The translations under genes were made by a program, and so were the position numbers. A stretch of 64,000 nucleotides of DNA, from contig NC_081552.1 of the NCBI RefSeq assembly GCF_963082655.1, positions 49,397,781 through 49,461,780 on the forward strand, in the 5' to 3' direction. Below are positions 42,705 to 54,544 of this stretch, one piece after another (position 1 is the first letter of the stretch; each line of letters starts with the position of its first letter). The stretch is from Stomoxys calcitrans. Taxonomy: Eukaryota; Arthropoda; Insecta; Diptera; Muscidae. The notes beneath the pieces are model-generated. The model searched no databases and had not been told where the DNA came from. It saw only the letters and a list, made by a program, of their open reading frames with translations.

Positions 42705-44752
42705 TAAAAATCAATTTGTGTTTGTTTGTATGTTTGTGTGTTCCTTATAGACTCAGAAACGGCTGAACCGATTTTCTTGACATTTTCACAGATGGTGCGT
42801 AATGACCCCGTGCTGAAAATAGGGGCGGACCCTCCCCCTTACCCTAATTTTCAGAAACGCCAGATCTCGGAGATGGGTGGGGCGATTTAAATTTTGAGTG
42901 CTCTCCTATAGTACCCTTAACAAAAAAAATTGGTATCCAAATTTCGGATGGGGTACCTAGGGGGGCTGCCCCACCCTAAAAACTACCAAATATATATTTA
43001 GACCGATCATGACAATATGGGACTCAAATGAAAGGTATTTAGGACAAGAAAGCGTATCTGATATCCAATTGTCGGACCAAGTGATAGGGGCGCCGCCCCA
43101 AGCCCCAAAACACCCCTTAATCGGACATATTTACCGACCATGGCAATATGCGACTCAATTGAAAGGTATTTGCGAGTAGAATACGAATCTGATATCCAAA
43201 TGTGGGACCACGTTTCTGGGGGTCCACCCCTTCTCCAAAACACCCCCCGAACAATACTTATTTACTGACCATAGGAAAATGGGGCTTAAATAAAAGGTAT
43301 TTAAGTATAGAATTCGAATATGATATCCAAATATGGGACCAAGTGTTTGGGGGGCCGCCTCTCCCCAAAAACATCCCCCAAGGGGACAAATTTACGACCA
43401 TAGCAATATGGGGCTCAAATGAAAGTTCTTTGGGAATAAAGTACGAATTTGATATCAATATTCGGGAAACGTGTCTACCGGTCCACTCCACCGCCACAAC
43501 ACCACCCAAATAGTAAGTATTTTCTGACTATTGCAATATGAGGCTCAAATAAGAGGGTTTTTAAAGTGGAACACGAATCCGATATATTTTTTCAAGGCAA
43601 ACTCTCTGAGAGGCCGCCTATCCCCCAAAACAACCCCCAAGCCGGTCATGTTTGTCGACTATGGAAATATGGGGCTCAAATTAAAGGTAAGAGGAGGTAG
43701 ACCACGTGTCTGATATCAACATAAGGGGCCAACTGTTTAGCGAATGTCCCATCACCAAAAGAACACCAAATAGGGCGTCTTTGCTCACCAAGACAATTTG
43801 GGTCTTAAAGAGAGTGGAACTAAATATTTATAGTTTTAAGGGCCAATACCCCAAATCGGACATATTTGCTGACTTTTGCAATAAGGAGTTTAAATGAGAT
43901 AAGGAAACGAATTTGATATCCAATTTTGAAGGCAATGACAATATGGGTTCAAATAAATGATATATAGATGTATGAGAATAGAGCACGTTACTGATATATT
44001 TTCCGGGCTTAGTGTTTGGGGGACCACCCAAAACCCCCCTAAATCGGGCATATTTACCGACCATATCAACGTGGAGCTTAAATGAAAGATATTGGGAGGT
44101 AAAGCATGAATTGATACACACTTTCCCAAAATACCCCACAAACAAAAATTTTTTACTGACCATCGCAATATGGGGCTCAAATAAAGGTATTTGGGAGTAG
44201 AATACGATTTTGATATCCAATTGTAAGACCATGTATTTAAGGCATCACCCCTTTCCCAAAACACCCTCAAAGGGAACCATGCCAATATGTGGCTCAAATG
44301 AAAGGTATTTGAGATTAGAAAACGAATTTGATAGCCTATTTTGGGGCCATGTGTTTGGGGGACGCCTCATCGTGTAAACTCCCCTTAAACCAATGGCAAT
44401 ATGGGGTTTAAATAAATGGCATTTGAGAGAAGAGCACGATGCTGGTATTTTTTCAGGGCCAAGTATCTGGGGGACCACCTCTCCCCTTAAAACACCCCTA
44501 AATCAGACATCATGAGAATATCGGGCTGAAATGAAGTATTTTAAGAATGGAGAACACCTTACATTCAAACTTAAATTCGTAGACCAATAAAGATCATATG
44601 GGATTCAGATAAAGGCACTTATATTGTTAAACTGTTAGTCAAGCGATATACTACTTTCGTAGCATGGTATTTCACTAAAAGTTCTTTAATTGTCGAAAAT
44701 AAACATTCCAAGGAAACTTTTGTTCCATATAAAGTAAAAGAAGGCCCAGCGG
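42705..44752 (-). mobile_element. Family C dispersed repeat, longest copy
   Basis: Begins with the (GTTT)n-like tail (caatttgtgtttgtttgtat) and runs through about twelve modules to ctttatatggaacaaaagtt and gcccagcggtaat. Module starts (caatatggg or its variant) at 43013, 43144, 43275, 43404 and 43534 give a period near 130 bp. The far half matches 51395-52885 in inverted orientation. Non-coding. Confidence 0.8.
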
Positions 44753-45756
44753 TAATAGTTTAAATACGATAAAATTTTCTTTGAAAATATTCGATGTTTG
44801 GTTTCTTTTGGCTACCCTGCCCTTCGGTTGTCTAAAGCCATGTGCTGAAGAGTTGCCGTGCAAATGGAAACATCATTAAAGGTGCTTCAGGTTATTAGAC
44901 CATAAAATAACAACATTGAAATGCTGGTCTATATGTCACAAAAACCTTAGGGGGTGGTTGCTACGGATAGAAATTGAGGTGGAACGGAAAAAGCTAAAAG
45001 CCACAGAATTGCATTATCAGTAGGGCTACCAAAGTCAGCAGTAGCAGCAGCAGGATATTCAGCAAAGACACAGACACAGACAAAAATATACCCATTGAAG
45101 TTTATGAGTCTAGTATTTAACCAACAAGCCACCATCCAACCTACCGCCCCGTTCATTCCATCCCCAAAGGCCAAACAATGGGTGGTCTTCTTCTCTTCAA
45201 CACCCTTTTAGTGTTGCTGGTATTACTTTGGCACTCCGCAACGGCTGTATACCTGCTTTGCAAAAGAAAAATTGCAGCTCTCACATACCCGTAAATAATC
45301 ACAAGGTATGTCCACATACTTATTTTCATGTGGAGCGATATAGACTGACAGAAAGGCAGAATACACCCTTCGATAGCAAAGATTTGCTGTCATTAAAGGG
45401 CTGCTACTTGTCTATTGCTTCCAATTCGTTGTCAGGATTTTTTTCATTTCTTTTTGAGGATGGGAATGTTTGTGACGTTGCATCATGTTAGATTTTAATA
45501 AACTCAGGTTGTTGTGGCATAAGGCACAGTATGAAATATTTACAAAGAATGATGCAATGCTTTGCTTAGCTCTTTCCTAGGTCTCGCTAAAAATTGATAA
45601 AAATTTAAATGTTATTGAAAAAATTATCCATATATAATTTCTAGAGAAAATTATGCCAAATTTTTATTTTGTTCCACAAAATTGCCCGAGTTCTATTACC
45701 ATAGAAAATTGTATTTCTACAGAAAATGTTGCCAAAATTTTACCTTTATGAAACAC
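44753..45756. other. Single-copy-looking island followed by AT-rich repeat debris
   Basis: 44770-45560 has no local repeat family; a frame of 87 codons (45228-45491, plus) lacks any known motif. 45590-45756 is decayed 28-bp repeat. Confidence 0.5.
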
Positions 45757-46154
45757 TAGCTGGGGCCGGGCCGATTCGATGTGCCTTCTTGCTTGCTTGT
45801 GGCACATTTATTTATTCGAAATTAATTCAATCGTATCCCAGCAATAACTCTCATTACCAAATAACCAGAAAGGTAAGCTCTTTCAAATATTAATAACTAC
45901 ATATTTTTAGGCATCGTTTCTAATTACTTTTTCTTGGCGATGTCCTAGGAGGAAAGTCCTTTTGCACAAGCATACCAATAGTTCGAAAATAGGTACTTAT
46001 GCCTAAGCATACAAGTTGTCAAAAAATAATGACATATTATCTTAGTTGAACGTTGCTAAAAAATAATTACTTAGACTCAAACATGTTCGCGTCTTTCCCC
46101 ACCACTACGTTCTCAATGCTCAGTTTCTTTAAAGAAGACAAATTTTATAGGAAT
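45757..46154. other. Family C-like terminus and unassigned DNA
   Basis: cactagctggggccgggccg near 45757 resembles the GC-rich family C terminus. The following 370 bases have no family wording. Confidence 0.4.
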
Positions 46155-46187
46155 AACTAGCTGGACAGGGCCCGTTTCACTGCGCGT

Positions 46188-46848
46188 TTTTTATACCCTC
46201 CACCATAGGATGGGGGTATACCAATTTTGTCCTTCCGTTTGTAACCCGTTTGTAAGACCCAATAAAGTATTGGGTTGCCCAAAAAGTAATTGCGGATTTT
46301 TCATATAGTCGGCGTTGACAAATTTTTTCACAGCTTGTGACTTTGTAATTGCATTCTTTTCTGTCAGTTATCAGCTGTTACTTTTAGATTGCTTTAGAAA
46401 AAAAGTGTAAAAAAAGTATATTTGATTAAAGTTCATTCTAAGTTTAATTAAAAATGCATTTACTTTCTTTTAAAAAATCCGCAATTACTTTTTGGGCAAC
46501 CCAATATATATATTTTTGATCGTCATGACATTTTATGTCGATCTAGCCATGTCCGTCCGTGCGTCCGTCTGTCTGTCGAAAGCACGCTAACTTTCGAAGG
46601 AGTAAAGCTAGACGCTTGAAATTTTGCTCAAATACTTTTTATAAATGTAGGTCAGTTGGGATTGTAAATGGGCCATATCGGTCCATATTTTAATATAGGT
46701 GCCATATAAACCGATCTGGGGTCTTGAGCCTCTAGAGGGCTCAATTCTTATCCGATTTGACTGAAATTTTGCATGACGTGTTTCGATATGATTCAAATCG
46801 AGGGTATATAAGATTCGGCCCGGCCGAACTTAGCTCGCCTTTACTTGT
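46188..46848 (+). mobile_element. HINE-like subfamily B element, full length, itself holding a MITE
   Basis: Terminus tttttataccctccaccata; the (TA)n of the core is split by a MITE at 46270-46504; core rest and (GTCY)n about 46505-46580; only about one and a half units; hairpin about 46813-46829; end gcctttacttg. One of the shortest complete copies here. Three insertion layers: family C, then this, then the MITE. Confidence 0.92.
46270..46504 (+). mobile_element. Mariner-type MITE, copy 4
   Basis: 235 bp with full TIRs and TA on both sides. It entered the (TA)n microsatellite of a mini-me core (aataaagta left, tatatattttgatcgtc-like right). Confidence 0.93.
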
Positions 46849-47135
46849 TCACTCTCTTATTTAATTTGAGCCCTATGCTGGCACTGTCAGGATAAAAGCC
46901 CAATTTAAGGGGTGCTGGTACGGCCTTTGAGATATTTCGCCTCAATGTGGATATCATATTGGTGCTATACACCGAAATTTCTTTCATTTGAGCCTTATAT
47001 TACTATGATCGTTAGCTATGTCCGGTATAGGAGTATTTTTGGGCGTGAGGTGTACCCCCATGTATCAGTTTCCTGCTCTAATCTCAAATATCTTTCATTT
47101 GAAGCTAATATTGTCACTATTTAAAATAGGGTAAT

Positions 47136-47885
47136 ACCCTAAAAGTCTACGTACTCCTATTAATACACAGAGCCTACGTCGAAATATAGTCGAATTTTAA
47201 TTTTGCATACCCATTGAAATATCGAATTGAACCTTCTATGATTTTCTTACGATACGATCTAAAATGTGGCTTCTACAGCCTTTAAAGGTCATATTGGACG
47301 ACATATATATATGGGAGCTACATCTAAATTATGACAAATTATTAAGGAAATTTTCCACACGTACTTGGACGTCCATTAAAACCACCTCACACTAAATTTT
47401 ATAAAGATCGGATCATAATTGTGGATTCTACAGCCTCAAAAGGGCACATCGGATCAAAGATATATATGGGAGAAAATGCAAATTTTGCCCATGAACACTC
47501 CACTAAGGAACAGGGGCAAACTTCTCACCTTACAATGAATGCAGTCTGATTCAAGTTTAAGCGTAATAATAGGGGGACTGCTTTTTATAGCCGAGTCCGA
47601 ACGGCTTAGCGCAGAGCTACACCTCTTTGGTGAGGCATAGTACCTCACAAATGTTGCCAGCATTTGGAGGGGAAAACCACCGCTGAAAATTTTTTCTGAT
47701 AGTCTCGCCAGGATTCGAACCCAGACGTTCAGCGTCATAGGCGGACATACTACGATATATATGGGAACTTTATCTAAATCTAAACCGATTTTATTCAAAA
47801 TCCATTGCGTTTACCCTTGGACCACGACAGTGACTAGTGTAAAATTTTAAGACAATCCAACAACAAATGCGACCTGTATCTTGAT
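47136..47885. mobile_element. Family D-like repeat split by a SINE
   Basis: Units such as atatatatgggagctacatct, gatcggatcataattgtgga and acagcctcaaaagggcacat on the left, and atctaaatctaaaccgattt on the right. SINE 1 lies at 47472-47754. Confidence 0.6.
47472..47754 (-). mobile_element. tRNA-derived SINE 1 copy with 13-bp target duplication
   Basis: A 283-bp body read on the minus strand: gtatgtccgcctatgacgct, B box GGGTTCGAATCC (47708-47719 region), tRNA-unrelated middle (acatttgtgaggtactatgc) and 3' end gggcaaaatttgcattttct. Flanked by gatatatatggga at 47459-47471 and 47755-47767. The tRNA head lacks its first 20 or so bases including the A box, so this copy was probably 5' truncated on insertion and cannot start transcription from its own promoter. 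Confidence 0.93.
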
Positions 47886-48371
47886 CACAATAATAAATTT
47901 ATTCTAAGCCGATCGGTATACTTATCAATTTGCCCAGCTCTTCTCCCTCTTATCGTTCTTAATGGGATTAAGACCCTAAATTGGTCTATATGAAAGCTAT
48001 ATCTGTATGGTTTGAACTGATTCATATTTGGGTCAGATGACGGGTGGCTCAAAACAACTCACCGTTTCAGATTTCAGCGAAACCTTCAGACCCTTCATCG
48101 ACAGATCGGCCTACATGGCACCTATATCTAAAAATAGTCCGATCACAACCATATTTAAGTCAGATATCGAGAGGCTTAAAACAACTCACTGTTAAATTTC
48201 AGCGAAATTGTGTAATAAATAAAACGTTTATGGGCTTCCGACCCTTAACCGGCAGATCGGTCTATATGGAACTATTTCAAAATATAGTCCGATCTTAACC
48301 ATAATTGGGTCGGATGTTGGGAAGCTAAAAACAGCGCCCTATTTAAAATTTTAGCGAAATCTGGTAATTTA
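47886..48371 (-). mobile_element. HINE-like subfamily A fragment, no ends
   Basis: Two to three diverged units (gattaagaccctaaattggt, acaactcactgttaaatttc). It is cut by the next element at 48372. Confidence 0.7.
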
Positions 48372-49771
48372 ACAAGTAAAAGGGCGTTAAGTTCGGCCGG
48401 GCCGAACTTTGGATACCCATCATCTCAGATATATATGTAAACCACCTTTCATCAAAATCAGGTGAAAATTGCATACCTTATGTCCCATAGCAGTTATATT
48501 GAAATATGATCCGATTTTGGACCAAATACTAATAAGTAAAAGTCATTGTTCAATTGTGTATAACAAAATATTTGTCTTTTGAGTAGCTATATCTTAAAAT
48601 AAACCGATCTGAACCATATAAAACAGGGATGTCGAAAAGCCTAACATAAGTCAATATGTCAAATTTCAGTAAAATAGGATTATAACACAAGTCAATATGT
48701 CAAATTTCAGTAAAAACGGATTATAAATGCGCCTTTTTTGAGGCCAAGACTTTAAATCGAGATATCTGTCTATGTGGCAGCTATATGCAAATCTTGATCG
48801 ATCTAGACCAAATAGCAGAAATATGTGTAGGGGCTTAACTTAGCTCTTTGTCCCAAATTTCCGCAACAACGGACAATAAATGCGCCTTTTATGGCCCCAA
48901 AACATTTAATCGAGAGATCGATATATATGGCAGCTATATCCAAATCTGGATCGATCTGAGTGTAATTGAAGAAGAATGTCGAAGAGCCTAACAAAACTTA
49001 ATGTCCCGCATTGCGGCGACATCGGACAATAAATGCGCTTTTCATGGCCCCAAAACCTAAAACCGCGAGATCGGTCCATATGGCAGCTATATCCAAATCT
49101 GGACCGATCTGTGCCAAATTGAATAACGATGTCGAAGGGCCTAACGCAACTCACTGTCCCAAATTTCGGCAAAATCGGATAATAAATGTGGCTTTTATGG
49201 GCCTAAGACCCTGAATTCGAGAATCGGTCTATATGGCAGCTATATTCAAATCTGAACCGATCTGGGCCAAATTAACTAAGGATGTCGAAGGGCCAAACTC
49301 AACTCACTGTCCCAAATTTCGGCAAAATCGGATAATAAAGGTGGCTTTCATGGACCTAAGACCCTAAATCGGCGGATCGGTCTATATGGCAGCTATATTC
49401 AAATCTGAACCGATCTGGGCCAAATTAACTAAGGATGTCGAAGGGCCAAACTCAATTCACTGTCCCAAATTTAGGCAAAATCGGATAATAAATGTGGCTT
49501 TCATGGGCCTAAGACCCTAAATTGGCGGATCGGTCTATATGGGGGTTATATCAAGGTATAGTCCGAAAGAATCTGTGCAAAGTTTCAGCTCAATATCTCT
49601 ATTTTTGAAGACTGTGGCGTGATATCAACAGACAGACGAACAGACGGACGGACATGTCTGATTCGTCTAAGATTTTTAGGCTGATCAAGAATATATATAG
49701 CTTTATAGGTTCGGCAATGGATATTTCGATGTGTTGCAAACGCAATGACAAAGTGAATATACCCCCATCCA
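48372..49771 (-). mobile_element. HINE-like subfamily A element with outer terminus cut
   Basis: Start acaagtaaaagggcgttaag, perfect hairpin 48389-48409, about seven units, (GTCY)n and core about 49628-49710. It stops at aatatacccccatcc, before the final tcggtggtgggtata; another fragment abuts. A short phrase (acaagtcaatatgtcaaatt) is duplicated near 48650-48710. Confidence 0.88.
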
Positions 49772-50195
49772 GATCGGTCTATATGGAAGCCCATGCAACT
49801 ATTATTTGTTACCCGATTGCGGTGAAATTTAATACAGTGAGTTATTTTGAGCCTCGCGACATTCAACTTCAATATGGTTTAGATCGGATTATATTTAGAT
49901 ATGGCTGCCATATAGACCAATCTGCCGACTAAGGGCCTGAAGCCCATAAAAGCCCTAATTATTATCCGATTTCGCTAAAATTTCAAGTGGAAGGCTGTTT
50001 TAAGCCTCCCGACATCCGACCCAGATATTTTTCAGATTGGATTTTATTTAGATATAGCTGCCATATAGACCGCTATGCCGATAAATGGTTTAAAGCCCGT
50101 AAGAGCTTTATTTATTACCCGATTTTACTGAAATTTGAAACAGTGAGTTGCTTTAAGCCTCCCGACATTCGAATCATATATTGACCTATTTTCGA
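49772..50195 (-). mobile_element. HINE-like subfamily A variant fragment
   Basis: Three units of a diverged type (gttttaagcctcccgacat). No core, no hairpin. It lies between two better-preserved copies. Confidence 0.65.
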
Positions 50196-50206
50196 TTAAA
50201 AAAAAA

Positions 50207-51013
50207 AACAAGTAAAAAGGCGTTACATTAACTTTGGCCGGGCCGAACTTTGAATACCCATCGCCTCGAGTAAGTATTTAAACAACCTTTCGTCATAACC
50301 TGGTGAAAATGCATAATTTATGACCCCATAGCTGCTATATGGAAATATGATCCGATTTGGATCAAATTCGGCTCGGACATTGAGTGGTCTAATAAGTACA
50401 ACTCATTGTTCAATATTGTACGACACAATATTGGTCTTTTTGGTAGCTATATCCAAAAATAGGCCGATCTGAAGCATATATGACACGGATGTCGAAAAGC
50501 CTAACATAAGTCACTGTGTCAAATTTCAGCGAAATCGGATTATAAATGCGCCTTTTATGGGACCAAGACTTTAAATAGAGAGATCGGTTTATATGGCATC
50601 TATAACCAAATCTGGACCGATCTGTGCCGATCTGTGCCGATCTATAACCAAATCTGGACCGATCTGTGCCGATCTATAACCAAATCTGGACCGATCTGTG
50701 CCACATTAAAGAAGGACGTCGAAGGGCCAAACAGAACTCATTGTCCCAAATTTCAGTGAACTCGGAAAATAAATGCGCCATTTATTGGCCAAAGACTTTA
50801 AATCGAGAGATGGCAGCTACATCCAAATCTGGATCGATCGGGGCCAAATTAAAGAAATATGTCGAGTGGATGTCAACATATTTCGAAATAGCTGTTATGG
50901 GGGCATAAAAAGTGGATTTTTCACCAAATTATGACAAAATGTGGTTTACATATATGCTCGAGGTGGTAGGTATCCAAAGTTCGCCCGGCCGAACTTAACG
51001 CCTTTTTACTTGT
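50207..51013. mobile_element. Double-hairpin HINE-like element (inverted ends)
   Basis: The left end reads acaagtaaaaaggcgtta with hairpin ggccgggccgaa and subterminal acccatcgcctcgagtaa. The right end is the inverse: ctcgaggtggtaggtatcca, hairpin about 50977-50996 and aacgcctttttacttgt. The two ends match as imperfect inverted repeats for about 120 bp. A-type units lie between and the mini-me core is missing. It therefore looks like two 3' hairpin ends joined back to back. Confidence 0.85.
50598..50702. repeat. 32-bp local tandem triplication
   Basis: The unit gatctataaccaaatctgg plus accgatctgtgcc occurs three times with an extra gatctgtgcc, inside the double-hairpin element. It is much more regular than its surroundings and so recent. 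Confidence 0.9.
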
Positions 51014-51370
51014 TTGCCCTACATTCGATTGGAAGTGTGTTTCCTTGTATGATTATATCTTTTTTTGTGAGATCAAACAAGGAAACACAAAATGTATATG
51101 CAATCGCATGTAGGGAAAATAAAAAGACTTTTGCGATGTAATAGTTAACGCTATTTGATTTGTTTTTGGAAAAATAAAATATGTAAAATATGTCAAGTAG
51201 TAATGTGACTGCAAAACTAAGAATGTACGAATTTTACATATTTTGGGCAAAAATGATAAAAGCAAGTTGAGTCAAATATTTGACTAGTCTGAACGTAGCT
51301 TTATATATAGAGATTTTGTCAAAATTTTATTCTATATGAAATTTTGCCAACATTTTGGTGTTATAAGAAA
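51014..51370. other. AT-rich DNA with 28-bp repeat debris
   Basis: The last 70 bases carry ttgtcaaaattttattctat wording. No gene seen. Confidence 0.5.
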
Positions 51371-52887
51371 CTAACTGAACCGGGCCCGCTCCGCTGCGCC
51401 TTCTTTTACTTTATATAGAAGAAAAGTTTCCTTGGAATATTTATTTTCGACAATGAAAGAGCTTTTACAGAAATACCATGCTACTAAAATTGTATATCGC
51501 TTGACAACCAGTGCCTTTATCTGAATCCCATGTGATCTTTATTGGTCTACGAATTTAAGTTTGGATGTAAGGTGTACTCCATTCTTAAAATACTTCATTT
51601 CAGCCCGATATTCTCATGATGTCTGATTTAGGGGTGTTTTAGGGGGAGAGGTGGTCCCCCAGATACTTGGTCCTGAAAAAATACCAGCATCGTATCTCAA
51701 ATACCATTTATTTAAACCCCATATAGCCATTGGTTTAAGCGGAGTTTACACGATAAGGCTTCCCCCAAACACATGGCCCCAAAATGGGTTATCAAATTCG
51801 TTTTCTAATCTCAAATACCTTTTATTTGAGCCACATATTGGCATGGTTGATTAATTTTTTTCCCTTTGGGGGTGTTTTGGGAAAGGGGTGGTGCCCTAAA
51901 TACATGGTCCTACATTTGGATATTAAATTCGTATTCTACTCCCAAATACCTTTATTTGAGCGCCATATTGCGATGGTCAATACAAAATTGCTGTTTGTGG
52001 GGTATTTTCGGTATCAATTCATGCGAAAATGGGTATCAATTCTTACTCTACACCCCAATACCTTTCATTTAAGCTCCACATTGACATGGTGGGTAAATAT
52101 GCCCGATTAAGGGGTGTTTTGGCGATTGGGATGGTCCCCCATACACTAAGCCCGGAAAATATATCAGTAACATGCTCTATTCTTATATATCCATATATCA
52201 TTTATTTTGAACCCCAATGGGGCTGGCCTCAAAATTGGATATCAAATTCGTTTCCTTATCTAATTTAAACTCCTTTTTGCAAAAGTCAGCAAATATGTCC
52301 GGTTTGGGGTACTGGCCCTAAAAACTATAAATTTTTAGTTCCACCCTCTTTAAGACCCAAATTGTCTTGGTGAGCAAAGACGTCCTATTTGGCGGCTCTT
52401 TTTGGTCCCACTTTTGGATATCAGTTTCGTATTCTACATTCAAATACCTTTTATTTAAGCCCCATATTCCCATGGTCAGTAAATAAGTCCTGCTTGGAGG
52501 GTGTTTTGGGAAAGGGGTGGACCCCCAGAAACGTGGTCGCACATTTGGATATCAGATTCGTATTCTACTCGCAAATACCTTTCATTTAAGTCCCATTTTG
52601 CCATGGTCGGTAAATATGTCCGATTTAGGGGTGTTTAGGGGCTTAAGGTGGTCCCCTTAGCACTTGGTCCGACAATTGGATATCAGATACGTTTTCTCAT
52701 TCTAAATACCTTTCATTTGAGTCCCATATTGTCGTGATTGGTCTAAATATATGTTTGGTGAGTTTTAGGGTGGGGCAGCCCCCCTAGGTACCCCATCCGA
52801 AATTTGGATACCAAAATTTCGACTAAATCGCAACACCCATCTCCGAGATCTGGCGTTTCTGAAAATTAGGGTAAGGAGGAGGGTCCG
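51371..52887 (+). mobile_element. Family C dispersed repeat, inverted partner of the 43-kb copy
   Basis: Starts actaactgaaccgggcccgc and gctccgctgcgccttctttt, then about ten modules to aaggaggagggtccg. It aligns with the reverse complement of 42840-44740 through most of its length (for example gatatttattttcgacaat-like wording next to the terminus). The tail with cagatggtg and (CAAA)n is missing. Confidence 0.82.
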
Positions 52888-54129
52888 AATTTTATTTATT
52901 TTTGGAATTTTAGAATTTTTCGAAAACCTTATTTTTATAGAAATTCTGTCAAATATGGTAAAATTTCTAGGGCAAAATTCTTAAAATAAATATTCCTTGA
53001 AATTTTTTTTATTTTTTTGTTTAGTTTTGACTATTTGTCAACATTTTTTTTCTGTAGAAAATTTTACCAAAATTTAGTGGTTTATTTTAAGCCAAAATTT
53101 TGTTAAAATCTCATTTGTGAAGAAAATTTTGTTTAAGTTTAGATTTTATTATAATAATCATAAAACTTTCCCAACCCTTTCGTTAGGGGAACTTTTTTTC
53201 CTGAAGCTTTGCCAACACCTCAAGGGTTGCTGATGTTCGTATTATTTCTTTATTACCGCTGTCGTTTGAAGCTACCTTTGTGGCCACCATACTGTGGCAT
53301 CGCCAAGCTTATGGATGCTGTTTAAGCTACTCTCATTTTACTTTTATAGGAAATGATTCACGACTATGGGGTTGGGGTTAAGGGCATACTCTTGGCAGTT
53401 AACCCTTTTGATTGCAATTAATCAGTAACACAGCAGCAACCAAGAACTCAAAGTACTTTGAAGACAAGGAACAATGAAAAAAGCATCAGAGCTTCCGCTG
53501 ATTTTCACACAAAGTATTAGAATAACAAGACAGCAAGGACATTAAACAAGTAAGAGGGGGGCAAGAGAATACCAGGATTCTCAACTCGAAAATATATCCA
53601 TAAAATTCCTCTTGTCTGCAATGTGTATGAATGGAGCATTGAACCAAAATATAAATAAATTACATCACAGCAAGTGGTAAATGGCCGCTCTGTCTAAGCC
53701 CTTGCTTCGTTCCTCGAAGGGGTGAGGGTATCCATTGTGCGTGCATTACTGGCAAGACACTATTAGAGTCTGCTTTGCTATTGACATTCTGTCCGATGCA
53801 CTTGCCCTGCAATACGATTGCATTTGTGCTCCCCTTCTCCACCAACTGCCGGAAGAGTTACGTTTTATAGTCTTGTTACAGGCCTTATTCGGGAAAGAAG
53901 GAATGTCACTTAAAGAAAATATTTTTTTTTTTCAAATTTTTAATAAAATTTAAGTTATACGGAAAATTTTGTTAAAATTTTCATTTCTCTATATGCTTTT
54001 TTAAACGACTTCTGTCAAAATTTTATTTCTAAAAATTTGTGAAAAATTTTGTAAAAAATTTTACTTTTATAAAAAATTGTGTTAATCTATAGAAAATTTT
54101 CCCAAAATTTTATTTCTAAAGAAAATTTT
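52888..54129. other. 28-bp repeat debris, a single-copy island, more repeat debris
   Basis: 52888-53155 and 53915-54129 show decayed 28-bp units (gaaaattttgttaaaatttt). 53156-53900 is single-copy-looking; opposing short frames have no known motif. Confidence 0.5.
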
Positions 54130-54410
54130 AAATGAGTCGAATTCGGGTAATTTATAGATCTTTTATGGCCTCAATACCCTGTATCGGGAGATGGGGCGAT
54201 CGGTCTATGCAAATTGCAGGGCAGCTATATCCAAATATAGTCCTCTCTAAATCACACTTCACAGAAATGGTGCTAAACCAGTACTCACTGTGCCAAAATC
54301 TCATCGAAATAGGATGAAAAATTACCAATTTATTGCCTCAAGACTTTAGGTCTGAAGATCGGCCTATATAGCGGCTATATAAAACTAAAATTCGAAATAC
54401 GAAATCATCA
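54130..54410. mobile_element. HINE-like subfamily A fragment, strongly diverged
   Basis: gggcgatcggtctatgcaaa, gcagctatatccaaatatag and actcactgtgccaaaatctc mark about one and a half units. Confidence 0.6.
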
Positions 54411-54493
54411 AAAATAGTTTGGAAATTGTTTTTATACCCAAGATATCTGCAAAATTATAAATTCCTCAAAAAATACCCAACATAGTTATTTAT

Positions 54494-54520
54494 TGGGTAT
54501 TTAGCCAATAAATACCCAAG
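54494..54520. repeat. 10-bp perfect inverted repeat built on GGGTATTT
   Basis: ttgggtattt and aaatacccaa around agccaat; further gggtattta copies flank it (54440-54540). No class recognised. Confidence 0.8.
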
Positions 54521-54544
54521 CGTTGGTGGGTATTTACCCGGTAG

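Larger units (their letters stand above)
46155..47135 (+). mobile_element. Family C copy split by a HINE-like element
   Basis: 46155-46187 is the terminus actagctggacagggcccg plus tttcactgcgc, and 46849-47135 resumes with actctcttatttaatttgag and ccctatgctggcactgtcag. The copy at 13227-13320 has these parts joined, so it serves as the empty site. Confidence 0.85.

Noticed and set aside
43007..44297. Frames with ETWSHIWISDSYSTRKYLS-type repeats
   Set aside because: Translations of the family C modules. They occur in many frames and both orientations without a domain.
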